A DNA stretch of 64,000 bases, from the NCBI GenBank assembly GCA_002690045.1, contig NZDE01000011.1:24582-88581 (forward strand). The letters are read 5' to 3'. Position numbers and translations under genes: made by a program. The stretch comes from Alphaproteobacteria bacterium (GTDB lineage Bacteria > Pseudomonadota > Alphaproteobacteria > Micavibrionales > Micavibrionaceae). A model generated the notes under the pieces. It had not been told where the DNA came from. It ran no database searches and saw only the letters and a program-made list of their open reading frames with translations. Shown here piece by piece: positions 44,978 through 55,180 of this stretch; position 1 is the stretch's first letter; every line of letters begins with the position of its first letter.

Positions 44978-47740
44978 ATGCCGAAAGATACGCTCGAAAA
45001 AGCACTCCACGAAGACAACTTTAAAAAGCCGCTGAAATATCAGCCTGACCATATTGACGTTGATATTCGTATCCACGATACAGACAATGTGGATGTGACT
45101 TGTGTGTATCATTACAAAGACAAATTCCCAACCGAAGATAAGCCTTCAATTATCGAGCTTGATTTTGAAGATTTAAAATTAACGCCAGATGAGCGTAAAA
45201 ATGGCGCCTCGCCGAAGTCACTGCTCAGCCTAGAAATTGACGGCGTTAAACTGGTTGAAGGACAAGACTATATATATTTAGGTGAGAAACACAAAATCCA
45301 GCTGAATGTACCGAAGGACAAAAACAACTTCACCCTTACCGCGAAAACGAATGTTGACCCGCTACACAACACAACAGGCGTTGGCCTTTATATGAGTGAT
45401 GGCAACATCTTCTTTAAAGGTGAAACCATGAATTTCCGCAAAATATCCCCCGTGCAAGACCGCACAGATGTTTTGTCGACCTTCAACGTCACCTTGTCAC
45501 AAAATACAAATGCACAAAATACGCAGAATTATAATCAGCTTCTTACCAATGGTGATTTGGTTGACTTTGGTATGGATGCGCAGGGTTACCGTTTTGTCCG
45601 CTATGAAGATAAAGTGCAAAAACCTTGTTATCTGATGGGCGTTCAGGCGGGCGAATTTGCCACCGAAGAATATAGCCATACATTTACAAACGGACATACC
45701 GTCAAAATATTTACCCATGCGCCGTTAAAAGATAAAAACAAAGACAAATATGTCGTTGAAGGCATTATACGCGGCATGGAATATATGGATAAGGAGTTTG
45801 GCCTTATCTATGATAAGCCGCAATATCACATTACATCGCTAACCACATTTAATGCGGGCGCAACGGAAACAAAATCTATGCCGATGTTCTCAGCTGGTTA
45901 CTTCACAACGGATAAAGACTTTGTGCCGTCATCTGACTTACTTGCGACAATGGCGGTTGTTATTCATGAATATATCCATGAATTTATTGGTAATGGGTTT
46001 TACATTAACAACTGGCTGGAGCTTGGCACAAAAGAAGGTCAAACTGTTTTCTTAGAACAGCTTGCCACGGCTGCCATGCTTGCAGACCCTGATGTTGTGC
46101 GCATGACAGATATGAACGACATGGTTAACCGTCAATTCCCTAAAGAAGATGACCAAAACTTGCCCCCTATTCCCAATGCATTGAATTCGGAGCGTGATCA
46201 TTATACGGCAACAACATATAGTAAAGGTGCTGAATGCTTCCGCATGATCCATACCTTAATCGGGCACGATAAATATACAAAGCTGATTAAAGAATATGTC
46301 GATAGCCACCACTATCAAAACGCATCCATTGATGACCTTTTAGAATTGGCTGAACAATATCACAGCTATGATTTTACAGGTAAATTTGCACGATGGTTTA
46401 AACAAGCAGGGCGTGCAACGGTAACTTGTCACGGCCATTATAAAGGTGACAGTCAAGAATATGTGATTAGCCTAGAGCAACGTTTTAAAGATCCTCACAA
46501 TAAGCCGCTCCCTATTCCACTGGGCATCGCGCTTTGCATTGATGGGCAAATGTCGCATGAGCAGGTATATTTATTTGACCAAGAAAACGATGCGATTGTT
46601 TTCAAAAATGTAGCCAAAGAGCCCGAAGCATACAGCATTAACCGCAGCTTTACAGCGCCGGTAGAAATCCGTGATGACCAAGATATTACGCAGGCGATAA
46701 AACTCCTTGCCGCGGAAAGCGATGGTGTAACGCAACTGCAAATCATCCAGTCTTTACACAGTAAGGAAATCCTTAAGCGTTATGATGCTTTGAAGGCAGG
46801 ACAGCCTATTCCTGCGATTTCAAATTCATTTGCGGATGCGCTGAAAACATTGGTAACACGCAAGGATATCGCGCCAGACGTTTTAGCCAACTTGCTAACG
46901 CCCGCGCCGCTTGGTAGCCTACGTACGCAGATTCCTGAAGTGACACCGATGCATTTATTTAATGCGCGAGATAGCTATATGAACGACATATGCGCTGCGC
47001 TCTACAGTGAAATGGATCAACTATATACGGATCTACGCAATGACTTAAGCGGACCTTATAAAGAGGATAAAGCATCGACACAAAAACGCACTTTAGCGGG
47101 CTGCCTGCTTAAAATTACAGCGCGTGCCAAAACTGATAAAGAACGCCAGAAGATTATTGAGTTATATGATAATGCCAATAATGGTGAAGATCGTATCACA
47201 GCAGGCAATTTGCTTGAAAAGCTGCGCGATGATGAGCCTCAGCATTATCAACGCATTATTGATGACCTGCTGCAATATATGTCCGTTGACACAAATGGTA
47301 AGCTTGCCGCGCTTGATATTATGGCGGCGCATACGTCAGCCACGCCGCGTGCACATTTGAACGCAGTGATTACAGACCCTAAATATGGTTTTGATTGGGC
47401 TATCCCGCATCATGGTAAACATGTCGGGCCGCGCTTCGCCGGTAACTACCGCAATTTTCATGCTGCAAATGGTGAAGGCTATGAAGCCATTGCCGATATG
47501 GCGATTGAAGCAGGACGGATCAACCCAGAAGTCGCAGGGGCAATTGGTAACATATTAGCATCGCTAAACAACTTTGATGCAGATACAGCCGCAAAAATGT
47601 ATAAGGCACTTGAACGTATTGATAATACATCAGGCATGCCGCAGCAATTACGCGGTACAGTCAAAGACGCGATGAAGGCCTATGAAGAAAAAAATAGTGG
47701 TCAGAATTGCAGCAAAACAAAACCAGGCTGTAACCCATAA
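44978..47740 (+). CDS. Divergent M1-family aminopeptidase (PepN-like paralogue)
   Basis: A 920-residue zinc peptidase. The zinc motif HExxH-x18-E is complete (H330, E331, H334, E353 in VIHEYIHEFIG and GTKEGQTV). The exopeptidase motif that is GAMEN in normal M1 enzymes reads GATET here (residues 294-298), and the residues around it (MPMFSAGYF) differ from the canonical copy next to it (LNIFNTALV). The domain order otherwise follows PepN, with a helical C-terminal half of about 400 residues. It ends in a Cys-containing tail (QNCSKTKPGCNP). GAMEN binds the free amino terminus, so specificity may have changed. Confidence 0.85.
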   Translation: MPKDTLEKALHEDNFKKPLKYQPDHIDVDIRIHDTDNVDVTCVYHYKDKFPTEDKPSIIELDFEDLKLTPDERKNGASPKSLLSLEIDGVKLVEGQDYIYLGEKHKIQLNVPKDKNNFTLTAKTNVDPLHNTTGVGLYMSDGNIFFKGETMNFRKISPVQDRTDVLSTFNVTLSQNTNAQNTQNYNQLLTNGDLVDFGMDAQGYRFVRYEDKVQKPCYLMGVQAGEFATEEYSHTFTNGHTVKIFTHAPLKDKNKDKYVVEGIIRGMEYMDKEFGLIYDKPQYHITSLTTFNAGATETKSMPMFSAGYFTTDKDFVPSSDLLATMAVVIHEYIHEFIGNGFYINNWLELGTKEGQTVFLEQLATAAMLADPDVVRMTDMNDMVNRQFPKEDDQNLPPIPNALNSERDHYTATTYSKGAECFRMIHTLIGHDKYTKLIKEYVDSHHYQNASIDDLLELAEQYHSYDFTGKFARWFKQAGRATVTCHGHYKGDSQEYVISLEQRFKDPHNKPLPIPLGIALCIDGQMSHEQVYLFDQENDAIVFKNVAKEPEAYSINRSFTAPVEIRDDQDITQAIKLLAAESDGVTQLQIIQSLHSKEILKRYDALKAGQPIPAISNSFADALKTLVTRKDIAPDVLANLLTPAPLGSLRTQIPEVTPMHLFNARDSYMNDICAALYSEMDQLYTDLRNDLSGPYKEDKASTQKRTLAGCLLKITARAKTDKERQKIIELYDNANNGEDRITAGNLLEKLRDDEPQHYQRIIDDLLQYMSVDTNGKLAALDIMAAHTSATPRAHLNAVITDPKYGFDWAIPHHGKHVGPRFAGNYRNFHAANGEGYEAIADMAIEAGRINPEVAGAIGNILASLNNFDADTAAKMYKALERIDNTSGMPQQLRGTVKDAMKAYEEKNSGQNCSKTKPGCNP

Positions 47741-47804
47741 AGCGTTTCTGAAAGAATACAGTACAAATAAGCCCGAGATTCGGAACAATTAACGTGAGGA
47801 CATC

Positions 47805-50435
47805 ATGCGCACGGATTCACCCAAAACAATATTTTTAAAAGATTACGAAGCCCCAGCTTTTTTCGCTGAGCATTGCGACTTAACCTTCAAAATATTTGAT
47901 GGGCATACATTGGTAACGTCAAAAACCACTTACCACAAAAATCCAGACGTCCAAGCCTTAATGCTACATCTTAACGGTGAGCACCAAGAAATTGTTTCTA
48001 TTCATTTAAATGACCGCAAGCTTGACGAACAAGCCTATATAAAAGATGACAACGGATTGCGAATTTCCGTTTCAGAACAATCATTTATATTAAGAATTGA
48101 AACTAAAATATCACCAGAAACCAATACCGCATTGGAAGGCTTATATAAATCAGGCGACACGTACTGTACGCAGTGTGAGGCTGAAGGATTCCGCCGCATC
48201 ACTTATTATCAAGATCGTCCTGATAATATGGCAACCTTCACAACACGCATTGAGGCGGACAAAGAAAAATATCCTGTCCTGCTTTCAAACGGTAATTTAA
48301 TAAGCGAAGGTGATTTAGATGGCGGGCGTCATTATACGGTGTGGGAAGACCCGTGGAAAAAACCATGCTACCTCTTCGCGCTCGTAGCAGGCAACCTTGT
48401 TCATATCGAAGATCACTACAAAACCACGTCAGGGCGTGACGTAACATTGCGCATTTATGTCCGTGAGGGTGATGAAGGCCAGTGCCACCACGCGATGGAA
48501 AGCCTTAAACATTCCATGCGTTGGGATGAAGAAACCTATGGCCGTGAATATGACCTCGATTTATTCAATATTGTTGCCGTTAGTGACTTCAACATGGGCG
48601 CGATGGAGAATAAATCCCTCAACATCTTTAACACCGCCCTCGTCCTTGCGCACAAAGACACCGCAACGGATGCAGACTTTATGCGTGTCGAAAGTGTTGT
48701 CGGTCATGAATATTTTCACAACTGGACAGGTAACCGCATCACATGCCGTGATTGGTTTCAATTATCGTTAAAAGAAGGCCTCACCGTCTTCCGTGACCAA
48801 GAATTCAGCGCAGATATGAATTCCGCGCCAGTGCAGCGCATTGATGACGTAATGCATTTGCGCGAATTTCAATTCTCAGAAGATGCAAGCCCATTAGCGC
48901 ACCCTATTCGCCCTGATAATTATATTGAAATCAATAACTTCTATACCATGACCGTCTACGAGAAAGGCGCTGAAGTTATCCGCATGTTCTATAATCTTCT
49001 TGGGCCTGAAACATATCGCAAGGCAACAGACCTGTATTTTGAACGCCACGATGAACAGGCCGTAACTTGTGAAGATTGGGCAAAATGCATGGAAGATGCA
49101 TCTGGTATGGATTTATCACAGTTCAAGCTGTGGTACACACAGGCCGGCACACCTGAAGTCAAAATGACATCACAATATGATGCGGATTCACAGCGCTTTA
49201 CCTTACGTTTTGAACAGAAAATACCCAAAACACCAGGGCAGGATAATAAGAAGCCTATGCATATTCCTATACGTACGGCGCTTATTTCAGGTAATGGTGA
49301 CGAATTCACGCTTAATGAAAGCGGCGATAAAGAAATTATTTTACACCTTAAAGAACCATCACAAAGCTTTGTGTTTGAAAACATCACATCCAAGCCAACA
49401 GCGTCCGTACTGCGTGGCTTTTCAGCGCCGGTAAAACTCACCACAGACCTAACAGATGATGAGCTACGTTTCTTGATGGTGCATGACCAAGACGGGTTTA
49501 ACAAATGGGAAGCTGGTCAAAAACTGGCAACACGCCAAATTATTGCGCATTATAAAAATGACGCATATGTAACAGATAATGCGTTTATCGACAGCTTCAA
49601 AGCCCTTTGTGAAAAGGCTCTGGAGGATGGCGCAGACCATGCCCTTATGGCGCGCGCGCTCAGCCTTCCGAATATGGGCGATTTATCGCAGCAGCTTGAT
49701 AATCTTGATCCTGTAAAGCTTTACGAAGCACAGCAGCGCGTTCAGAACGATTTGGCGGAGGCTACGCATGATGATATGCAGCGCATTTATAACGCGCTTC
49801 AAAACCTATCGGGCGAAGACAAATTCCACATTGCCGCAGGCCGTCGCGCCCTTAAAAATGTGGCATTGAGCTATATTTGCGGGTTTAGTGACGAAAGCAA
49901 GAATGCATACGGCCTTGCCGCCGCCCAATATAATTACGCCGACAACATGACGGATCGTATGGGCGCGCTCGCCTGCTTGGTTGATAGTAACGCAGATGAA
50001 CGCCAAAGCTGCCTAGATGATTTTTATGACCGCTTTAAGGCGCATGAACTTGTCGTCAATAAATGGTTTAGTTTGCAGGCTTGCGCCGTGCGCCCATCTA
50101 TTATAGATGACGTCAAAGCATTGGCAGAGCATGCAGAGTTCAACTGGAGGAACCCGAACCGCGTACGCGCTTTATTCGCCGCCTTTGCAATGCGCAACAT
50201 GCCAGCATTCCACAGCGCAGATGGTGATGGCTACACCTTCCTTACGGATGCGATTATTAAGCTAAACGATATCAACCCGCAAATTGCTGCGCGAATGTTA
50301 ACGCCGATGCGTGAATGGCGCCGCTTCGATAAGAAGCGCCAAGACATGATAAAAGCATGCCTAGAGCGCATTTTAGCGGTTGAGAATTTGTCCAAAGACG
50401 TTTTCGAAATCGCAAGCAAGAGCTTGAAAGGATAA
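47805..50435 (+). CDS. pepN: Aminopeptidase N
   Basis: An 876-residue M1 alanyl aminopeptidase that trims peptides in the cytoplasm. GAMEN is at 265-269 and the zinc site is VVGHEYFHNWTGNRITC with H301, E302, H305, followed by the third ligand in LKEGLTVFRDQEF (E324). The substrate residues near VYEKGAEVIRM include the catalytic tyrosine. The C-terminal helical domain (about 540-876) matches PepN. It follows the divergent paralogue by 64 bases with its own site GAGGA and precedes an SGNH hydrolase gene. Confidence 0.96.
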   Translation: MRTDSPKTIFLKDYEAPAFFAEHCDLTFKIFDGHTLVTSKTTYHKNPDVQALMLHLNGEHQEIVSIHLNDRKLDEQAYIKDDNGLRISVSEQSFILRIETKISPETNTALEGLYKSGDTYCTQCEAEGFRRITYYQDRPDNMATFTTRIEADKEKYPVLLSNGNLISEGDLDGGRHYTVWEDPWKKPCYLFALVAGNLVHIEDHYKTTSGRDVTLRIYVREGDEGQCHHAMESLKHSMRWDEETYGREYDLDLFNIVAVSDFNMGAMENKSLNIFNTALVLAHKDTATDADFMRVESVVGHEYFHNWTGNRITCRDWFQLSLKEGLTVFRDQEFSADMNSAPVQRIDDVMHLREFQFSEDASPLAHPIRPDNYIEINNFYTMTVYEKGAEVIRMFYNLLGPETYRKATDLYFERHDEQAVTCEDWAKCMEDASGMDLSQFKLWYTQAGTPEVKMTSQYDADSQRFTLRFEQKIPKTPGQDNKKPMHIPIRTALISGNGDEFTLNESGDKEIILHLKEPSQSFVFENITSKPTASVLRGFSAPVKLTTDLTDDELRFLMVHDQDGFNKWEAGQKLATRQIIAHYKNDAYVTDNAFIDSFKALCEKALEDGADHALMARALSLPNMGDLSQQLDNLDPVKLYEAQQRVQNDLAEATHDDMQRIYNALQNLSGEDKFHIAAGRRALKNVALSYICGFSDESKNAYGLAAAQYNYADNMTDRMGALACLVDSNADERQSCLDDFYDRFKAHELVVNKWFSLQACAVRPSIIDDVKALAEHAEFNWRNPNRVRALFAAFAMRNMPAFHSADGDGYTFLTDAIIKLNDINPQIAARMLTPMREWRRFDKKRQDMIKACLERILAVENLSKDVFEIASKSLKG

Positions 50436-50441
50436 GTTATT

Positions 50442-51101
50442 ATGGCTGGCCGTATCGTTTGTATCGGGGATTCCATTACCGAAGGTTTATGCGATGAATT
50501 GGCGCTTGGCTGGGTTGGTCGTGTGTCTAAAGCGCTTGCCGAAACAAACACGAAAGCTGAGCCATGGCGCTTTATAAACCTTGGCGTTGCAGGCGATACA
50601 AGCATTGATATTAAGCACCGGCTATGTAGCGAAGTTACCTATCGTACGCCGCAAATTTTGATTATTGCCGCAGGCATCAATGACACAGCCTATAAAATAT
50701 GGCCGGATCATCGTGGTCAAAAAGTTGACCTACACATGGCGCGTTTTACGTGGAAAGAAATATTCGCGCTAATGAGCAGCAAAGATTTTCCGATTATTTC
50801 AGTTGGCCCTACACCCGTTGATGAAAGTAAACTGCCGAATATCTGGCGTCCTTTTGATGATAAAGATAAAGGTACAGACCTACGCAACGATACAATCGCC
50901 GAATATAATGAAATGCTTAAAGCCGAAGTCGCGTTAGCTGGTCATTATTTTATCAATATGTTTGATGAACTGGATCATGCCCAGTTCATCAAAACTTTAG
51001 GCGATGGCCTGCACCCTGATGCAAATGGATTCGACATGATGACCGAGATTATTTTGCGCCACTTAAAAATTATAAATATTGACCAGTACAGCTTATTATA
51101 A
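50442..51101 (+). CDS. SGNH/GDSL-type hydrolase
   Basis: A 219-residue esterase-like protein without a signal peptide. Block I is IVCIGDSITEG with S11 as nucleophile, block II has NLGVAGDTS, block III IIAAGIND with the oxyanion Asn, and block V DGLHPDANGF with the catalytic Asp-His pair. It starts 6 bases after pepN with AAGGA, so both are one operon. Substrate unknown (family members deacylate lipids, glycans or act as thioesterases). Confidence 0.87.
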   Translation: MAGRIVCIGDSITEGLCDELALGWVGRVSKALAETNTKAEPWRFINLGVAGDTSIDIKHRLCSEVTYRTPQILIIAAGINDTAYKIWPDHRGQKVDLHMARFTWKEIFALMSSKDFPIISVGPTPVDESKLPNIWRPFDDKDKGTDLRNDTIAEYNEMLKAEVALAGHYFINMFDELDHAQFIKTLGDGLHPDANGFDMMTEIILRHLKIINIDQYSLL

Positions 51102-52262
51102 TTCAGGTTTCAGCGGGCGGTCACATACCGATAACATATGCTTTACCATAGCCAAAGACTGATTAAACCCTGCTTGTTCATAATCTCGTCTAATCTTACT
51201 GAAGTTTTTTTGTTCCTTCATATAGGATGCCGCAGCATAGGCGCAATCTTGCTGATTAAAGCTTAGGTTACCCGCTATAGCTTGCGCCATTGCTTGCTTT
51301 AGGATGCTAGATAGTGGTGATGATGAAAACGTCATAAATGATCCTCCATCAGTTGAAACGATGCGTTTACGGTTTAAATAGAGACGCAGATCATGTGCTT
51401 CTGGGTCATAATTTACATTCAGGCGTGCAACCTCGCGCCCTTCCGCAAAACGCGTTACGCCAATGCGCTTTATATCCGCATCAGATGCATAATCAACATA
51501 GTAACGTATTCTGGAACCACCATATTCTTGTAACAATGCCCCATCATTAGCAGGCACCAAACTGCGCGCAATGACAGAATCCATGATTTTATCTATTGCT
51601 TTAAGGGCAAACATCTGATGGAAACCGCCTCGTTTACCTTCAAATCCATTTACAATATGATTAAAGTCTGCTTTAAAGCCCTTATCACAATGCGGCATAT
51701 CCACTGGGGCTATATTGAGGGCACACACGTTAAGCAAAGGCCTGATAGGTAATTTTCGCACACACAAACGATGAATTATATCGCTTTCCATTTGCTGAAT
51801 TAAACTTGTGCCATAGGAATAACCTGTCAGAACTATCTGCGCGAAATGCTTGTTCATCGCGTTATGACGTACTGTTGTATCCATTTCTGTCCAGCTATCT
51901 AATAATTTATCATCACCTAGGATAAGCTGCGAAGCTTCCCGCCCCTGAATTGTCATCGGCTTATTTTTTAAATTATGCATCTGATCAGCTGTATGACCAA
52001 TGGATTCTTCCATGCCATTCGTTTCTGCATTAATTGTCACTATATAAGTCGACAAATTATTAGCCCCAGAATCAACAAGGTCCCTCAGAATTGACCCGAG
52101 AGACCCGTCTATTTGGATGCCATTGATGTGAAGTAGTCCACCTAAGAAATAATGCCTGAGCTTATTTGCCCTTATATCAGCTCGGTGGAGGTTGGTTATC
52201 GTATCCGGACAATCTATATTTTGCCCATCAGAATGGAGGAGTTTTTTAAGGATTGTAGTCAT
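51096..52262 (-). CDS. Uncharacterised 388-residue protein with GxSxG motif
   Basis: I recognise no family. The protein has no signal peptide. The strand-turn IVLTGYSYGTSLIQ (G147-S149-G151) looks like an alpha/beta-hydrolase nucleophile elbow, preceded by TYIVTINAETNGME in the place of an oxyanion region. A catalytic Asp and His cannot be fixed by eye; candidates are D262-264 region and H222. The gene ends convergently with the SGNH hydrolase (six bases overlap). A lipase-like or acyltransferase role is possible but only a guess. Confidence 0.6.
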   Translation of the reverse strand: MTTILKKLLHSDGQNIDCPDTITNLHRADIRANKLRHYFLGGLLHINGIQIDGSLGSILRDLVDSGANNLSTYIVTINAETNGMEESIGHTADQMHNLKNKPMTIQGREASQLILGDDKLLDSWTEMDTTVRHNAMNKHFAQIVLTGYSYGTSLIQQMESDIIHRLCVRKLPIRPLLNVCALNIAPVDMPHCDKGFKADFNHIVNGFEGKRGGFHQMFALKAIDKIMDSVIARSLVPANDGALLQEYGGSRIRYYVDYASDADIKRIGVTRFAEGREVARLNVNYDPEAHDLRLYLNRKRIVSTDGGSFMTFSSSPLSSILKQAMAQAIAGNLSFNQQDCAYAAASYMKEQKNFSKIRRDYEQAGFNQSLAMVKHMLSVCDRPLKPEL

Positions 52263-52355
52263 TTTTTATCACCCTTGGTTGTGGTAAAGTTGAAATAACA
52301 ACCTCGATTTAGCATGGTAAAAAACCAAACACAAGAAAAACACAAGTAGTACCTA

Positions 52356-52386
52356 ATAAAAAAACAAGCCCCAATTTAGGGGCTTG
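52356..52386 (-). terminator. Terminator after the 128-residue gene
   Basis: Stem CAAGCCCC (52365-52372) / GGGGCTTG (52379-52386) with a 6-base loop; on the minus strand a run of seven T follows. Confidence 0.82.
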
Positions 52387-52410
52387 CTAAAATAACTATA
52401 TGTGAATGTT

Positions 52411-52797
52411 TTATTCACCAGAAGCGGCATCGGGTTTACGCACCACACGACGACGCTTCTTTACTTCCATTTTTGGTTTACCTGCACCTGAATCATTTGA
52501 AGGTTGACCACCGTCATCATTGCTGTTGCCGCGTGAATCATCAGAGTCATCTGATTTACCGCCTGACTTGCGGCGCGCAGAACGATGTGGTGGTACAGGA
52601 ATTGGCTTTTGCGCCATTTGGTCACGCTCACTTGTCGCAATCTCAATTTCAAGACGCGCAGAAACTTTGCGTAGCTCATGAACAGCTTCTTGCAAAGCAC
52701 CTCTTAACTCAACATCGTTCTTTTTATCCTTCCATGCAGAGTAAGCCTGCATGCATTTCTCTGATGAGTCTTTTAGACGTGTTTCAATTTCATCCAT
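52411..52797 (-). CDS. Small basic protein of unknown function
   Basis: A 128-residue protein with two parts: an amphipathic helical N-terminus (MDEIETRLKDSSEKCMQAYS and on to about 65) and a disordered, Ser/Asp/Gly-rich tail ending in a basic patch KKRRRVVRKP. Such a layout fits a nucleic-acid- or protein-binding factor, but I recognise no family. It is followed by a strong terminator. Its promoter side faces guaC, 83 bases away on the same strand, so it may be the second gene of that transcript. Confidence 0.6.
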   Translation of the reverse strand: MDEIETRLKDSSEKCMQAYSAWKDKKNDVELRGALQEAVHELRKVSARLEIEIATSERDQMAQKPIPVPPHRSARRKSGGKSDDSDDSRGNSNDDGGQPSNDSGAGKPKMEVKKRRRVVRKPDAASGE

Positions 52798-52880
52798 ATT
52801 CCGTTACCTTTTTTATGATTATAAATTCTGCGTAAGTCCTCACTGTAACAACTTAGTGTTAACAGAAAGGAAACATTCGA

Positions 52881-53930
52881 TTAGCTGTTACCAAAAACTG
52901 TGTTTAACTGTTGTGATACACGAATAAACGTTGTGCGCTTTGATAATTCTTTTAACTGACGCGCACCAACATATGTACATGCAGAACGTACGCCGCCTAA
53001 TATATTTTGAAGCGTTTCGCCCTGCACGTCACCGCGATAAGGCACTTTAACAGTTTTACCTTCACTCGCACGATATTCCGCGACGCCGCCAGAATGCTTG
53101 TTCATCGCTGTATCAGAGCTCATGCCATAGAACTGAACATATTTTTTACCGTCAACTTCAACGACTTCTAATTCAGATTGGTCGTGGCCCGCAAGCATAC
53201 CACCAAGCATAATAAAGTCAGCGCCCGCGCCAAATGCCTTTGCAAGGTCACCCGGCACCGTACAACCACCATCGCCACAGACAAGGCCAGATAAACCATG
53301 TGCAGCGTCCGCACATTCAATAATAGCGGAAAGTTGAGGGTAACCAACGCCAGTCATTTTACGCGTTGTACAAACAGAACCTGGGCCAATACCAACCTTA
53401 ACAATGTCCGCACCGCTTAAGATAAGCTCTTCAGTCATTTCACCAGTAACCACGTTACCAGCCATAATTGTTAAATCAGGATAATCTTCACGCGCCTTAC
53501 GGACAAAGTTTGTAAATACTTCACTGTACCCATTGGCAACGTCGATACAGATTTTTTCAATCTTACCAGGTGCGCCCTTCATGACGGCGTCAAGTTTTTC
53601 CTGGTCGCGTTCTGCGACACCAATGCTATACCACACATTGGCAGCCGCTGGGTCGTTGTTCAAAAACTCGATGAGTTGTTCTTCTGAATAATGCTTTGTT
53701 AGCGCAACAGACAAACCATTGCCATCAGCATGGAATGCACGTGCCATATCAAATGTGCCTACACCATCCATATTCGCAGAAACAATCGGCACGCCATCAT
53801 AAGTGCGGCCTGACCATTTAAAAGTAAAGTTACGACGAATATCGACCTCTTTACGAGAGCCGAGTGTTGAACGTTTTGGGCGAATTAAAACGTCTTTAAA
53901 GTCTAGTTTTAAGTCTTCTTCGATACGCAT
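52881..53930 (-). CDS. guaC: GMP reductase
   Basis: A 349-residue enzyme that converts GMP to IMP with NADPH. Its length and the absence of CBS domains separate it from IMP dehydrogenase. C187 in [15 protein letters not shown] is the catalytic cysteine; other anchors are [20 protein letters not shown] at the start, [25 protein letters not shown] and [13 protein letters not shown], plus YGMSSDTAM for the flap. It closely follows the E. coli GuaC length of 347. Confidence 0.95.
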   Translation of the reverse strand: MRIEEDLKLDFKDVLIRPKRSTLGSRKEVDIRRNFTFKWSGRTYDGVPIVSANMDGVGTFDMARAFHADGNGLSVALTKHYSEEQLIEFLNNDPAAANVWYSIGVAERDQEKLDAVMKGAPGKIEKICIDVANGYSEVFTNFVRKAREDYPDLTIMAGNVVTGEMTEELILSGADIVKVGIGPGSVCTTRKMTGVGYPQLSAIIECADAAHGLSGLVCGDGGCTVPGDLAKAFGAGADFIMLGGMLAGHDQSELEVVEVDGKKYVQFYGMSSDTAMNKHSGGVAEYRASEGKTVKVPYRGDVQGETLQNILGGVRSACTYVGARQLKELSKRTTFIRVSQQLNTVFGNS

Positions 53931-53959
53931 AGTCTATTTCCTCTTATACCGATCGTTTG

Positions 53960-54748
53960 TTATTGGACAGTCCAGCCGCCATCAATTGTTAATTCTGATC
54001 CCGTGATCTGTGCCGCGTCGTCAGAACATAAAAATGAAACAAGCGCGCCGATCTGCTCAGGCTTTGCAAACTCAACAGAAGGCTGCTTTTCTGAAAGAAG
54101 CGACATTTTCGCCTCATCCCATGAAAGACCGTCTTGTTCTGCGCGAAGATCTACCTGTTTTTCAACAAGGGGGGTTAGTACCCACCCTGGACAAATTGAA
54201 TTACAGGTTATGTTCTCTTTCGCAGTTTCCAAAGCAACAACTTTGCCTAAACCAATCAAACCATGTTTCGCTGCAACATAAGCAGATTTATTCACAGATG
54301 CAACCTTTCCATGCACAGAGGCGATATTTATTATGCGCCCCCAGCCATTTTTTCGCATGAACGGTAATGCACATTTAATAATATAGAACGGCGCGGATAA
54401 CATTAAATCCTGTATAAGCTGCCATTTTTCAGATGGAAAATCTTCTATAGGGGATACGTGCTGAATACCGGCATTATTCACAATAATATCGGCGCCATTA
54501 ACGCCCTGCACTTTCATATCATCAAAAAGCGCTTTAACGCCTTCCTCTGATGATAAATCCGCCGCCACATAAATACAGTTCACGCCATAATCATTGGCAA
54601 TGGCGCTACGCATTTTTTCAATCTCATCCGCATCACCAAATCCATTAAGGACGATATTCGCGCCCTTTTCTGCCAAACATTGCGCCACGCCAAAGCCGAT
54701 ACCGCTAGTAGACCCTGTGATTAACGCTGTTTTACCTGTTAAGGACAT
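53960..54748 (-). CDS. 3-hydroxybutyrate dehydrogenase-like SDR
   Basis: A 262-residue short-chain dehydrogenase. The cofactor motif is ITGSTSGIGFGVA, with DADEIE after strand 2, IIVNNAGIQHVSPIEDFPSE around strand 4 and the catalytic set Ser-Tyr-Lys in INIASVHGKVASVNKSAYVA and AYVAAKHGLIG. The NNAGIQHV and PGWVLTPLVEKQVDLRAEQ segments are typical of D-beta-hydroxybutyrate dehydrogenase (BdhA/HBDH), which links poly-beta-hydroxybutyrate to acetoacetate. Ketone-body use is thus likely, together with the secreted PHB-depolymerase-like protein elsewhere in the window. Confidence 0.85.
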   Translation of the reverse strand: MSLTGKTALITGSTSGIGFGVAQCLAEKGANIVLNGFGDADEIEKMRSAIANDYGVNCIYVAADLSSEEGVKALFDDMKVQGVNGADIIVNNAGIQHVSPIEDFPSEKWQLIQDLMLSAPFYIIKCALPFMRKNGWGRIINIASVHGKVASVNKSAYVAAKHGLIGLGKVVALETAKENITCNSICPGWVLTPLVEKQVDLRAEQDGLSWDEAKMSLLSEKQPSVEFAKPEQIGALVSFLCSDDAAQITGSELTIDGGWTVQ

Positions 54749-54766
54749 TACGCGCCCCTTTCAAAA

Positions 54767-54949
54767 TTATTTAAAAAATGCATCCGCCGCGTTGCTTGCA
54801 GCTTGTTTCTTATTTATTTCAGATTCTACGCGCTGTATTTCGGACTTTAAATCACCAATATATTCCTGCAATTCTGAAACCGACATATTGTCCATTTTAG
54901 CGGGGAAATTACGTTCAGTGACTTTGCGGTCTAATTCATCATCAAACAT
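54767..54949 (-). CDS. DUF1192 family small protein
   Basis: A 60-residue protein. The family layout is clear: MFDDELDRK at the start, the coiled-coil core MSVSELQEYIGDLKSEIQRV and the end AASNAADAFFK. Its role is unknown. The start at 54949 is chosen because AGGA precedes it and the family begins with MFD; the ATG at 54964 lies inside the ribosome-binding region. It is 18 bases before the SDR gene on the same strand. Confidence 0.85.
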   Translation of the reverse strand: MFDDELDRKVTERNFPAKMDNMSVSELQEYIGDLKSEIQRVESEINKKQAASNAADAFFK

Positions 54950-55031
54950 TTTGGCATTCCTCATAAAAAAGCAGCATATAATTTACTGCTTTTTTAAATG
55001 TAATTCAATTACCCTACGTTTAATTCTTTGC

Positions 55032-55061
55032 TTGACCGATAGTCTTCATTCGGTGTAAATT
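55032..55061 (+). promoter_or_regulatory. Possible promoter of trcR
   Basis: TTGACC (55032-55037) and TAAATT (55056-55061) with an 18-base spacer. The leader of about 110 bases that follows contains inverted GC-rich segments (for example GGCC repeats 55080-55097 and CGGCAT/ATGCCG at 55099 and 55141). Weak evidence. Confidence 0.35.
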
Positions 55062-55180
55062 CGTGACACTTCCTAATATGGCCATAAAATACGGCCTGCC
55101 GGCATCGCCTGATAAGCGATTTTGGCAAAGGGAAAAGCTTATGCCGAATTTGAAAAACATTAAATACAGGAAACACTGTT

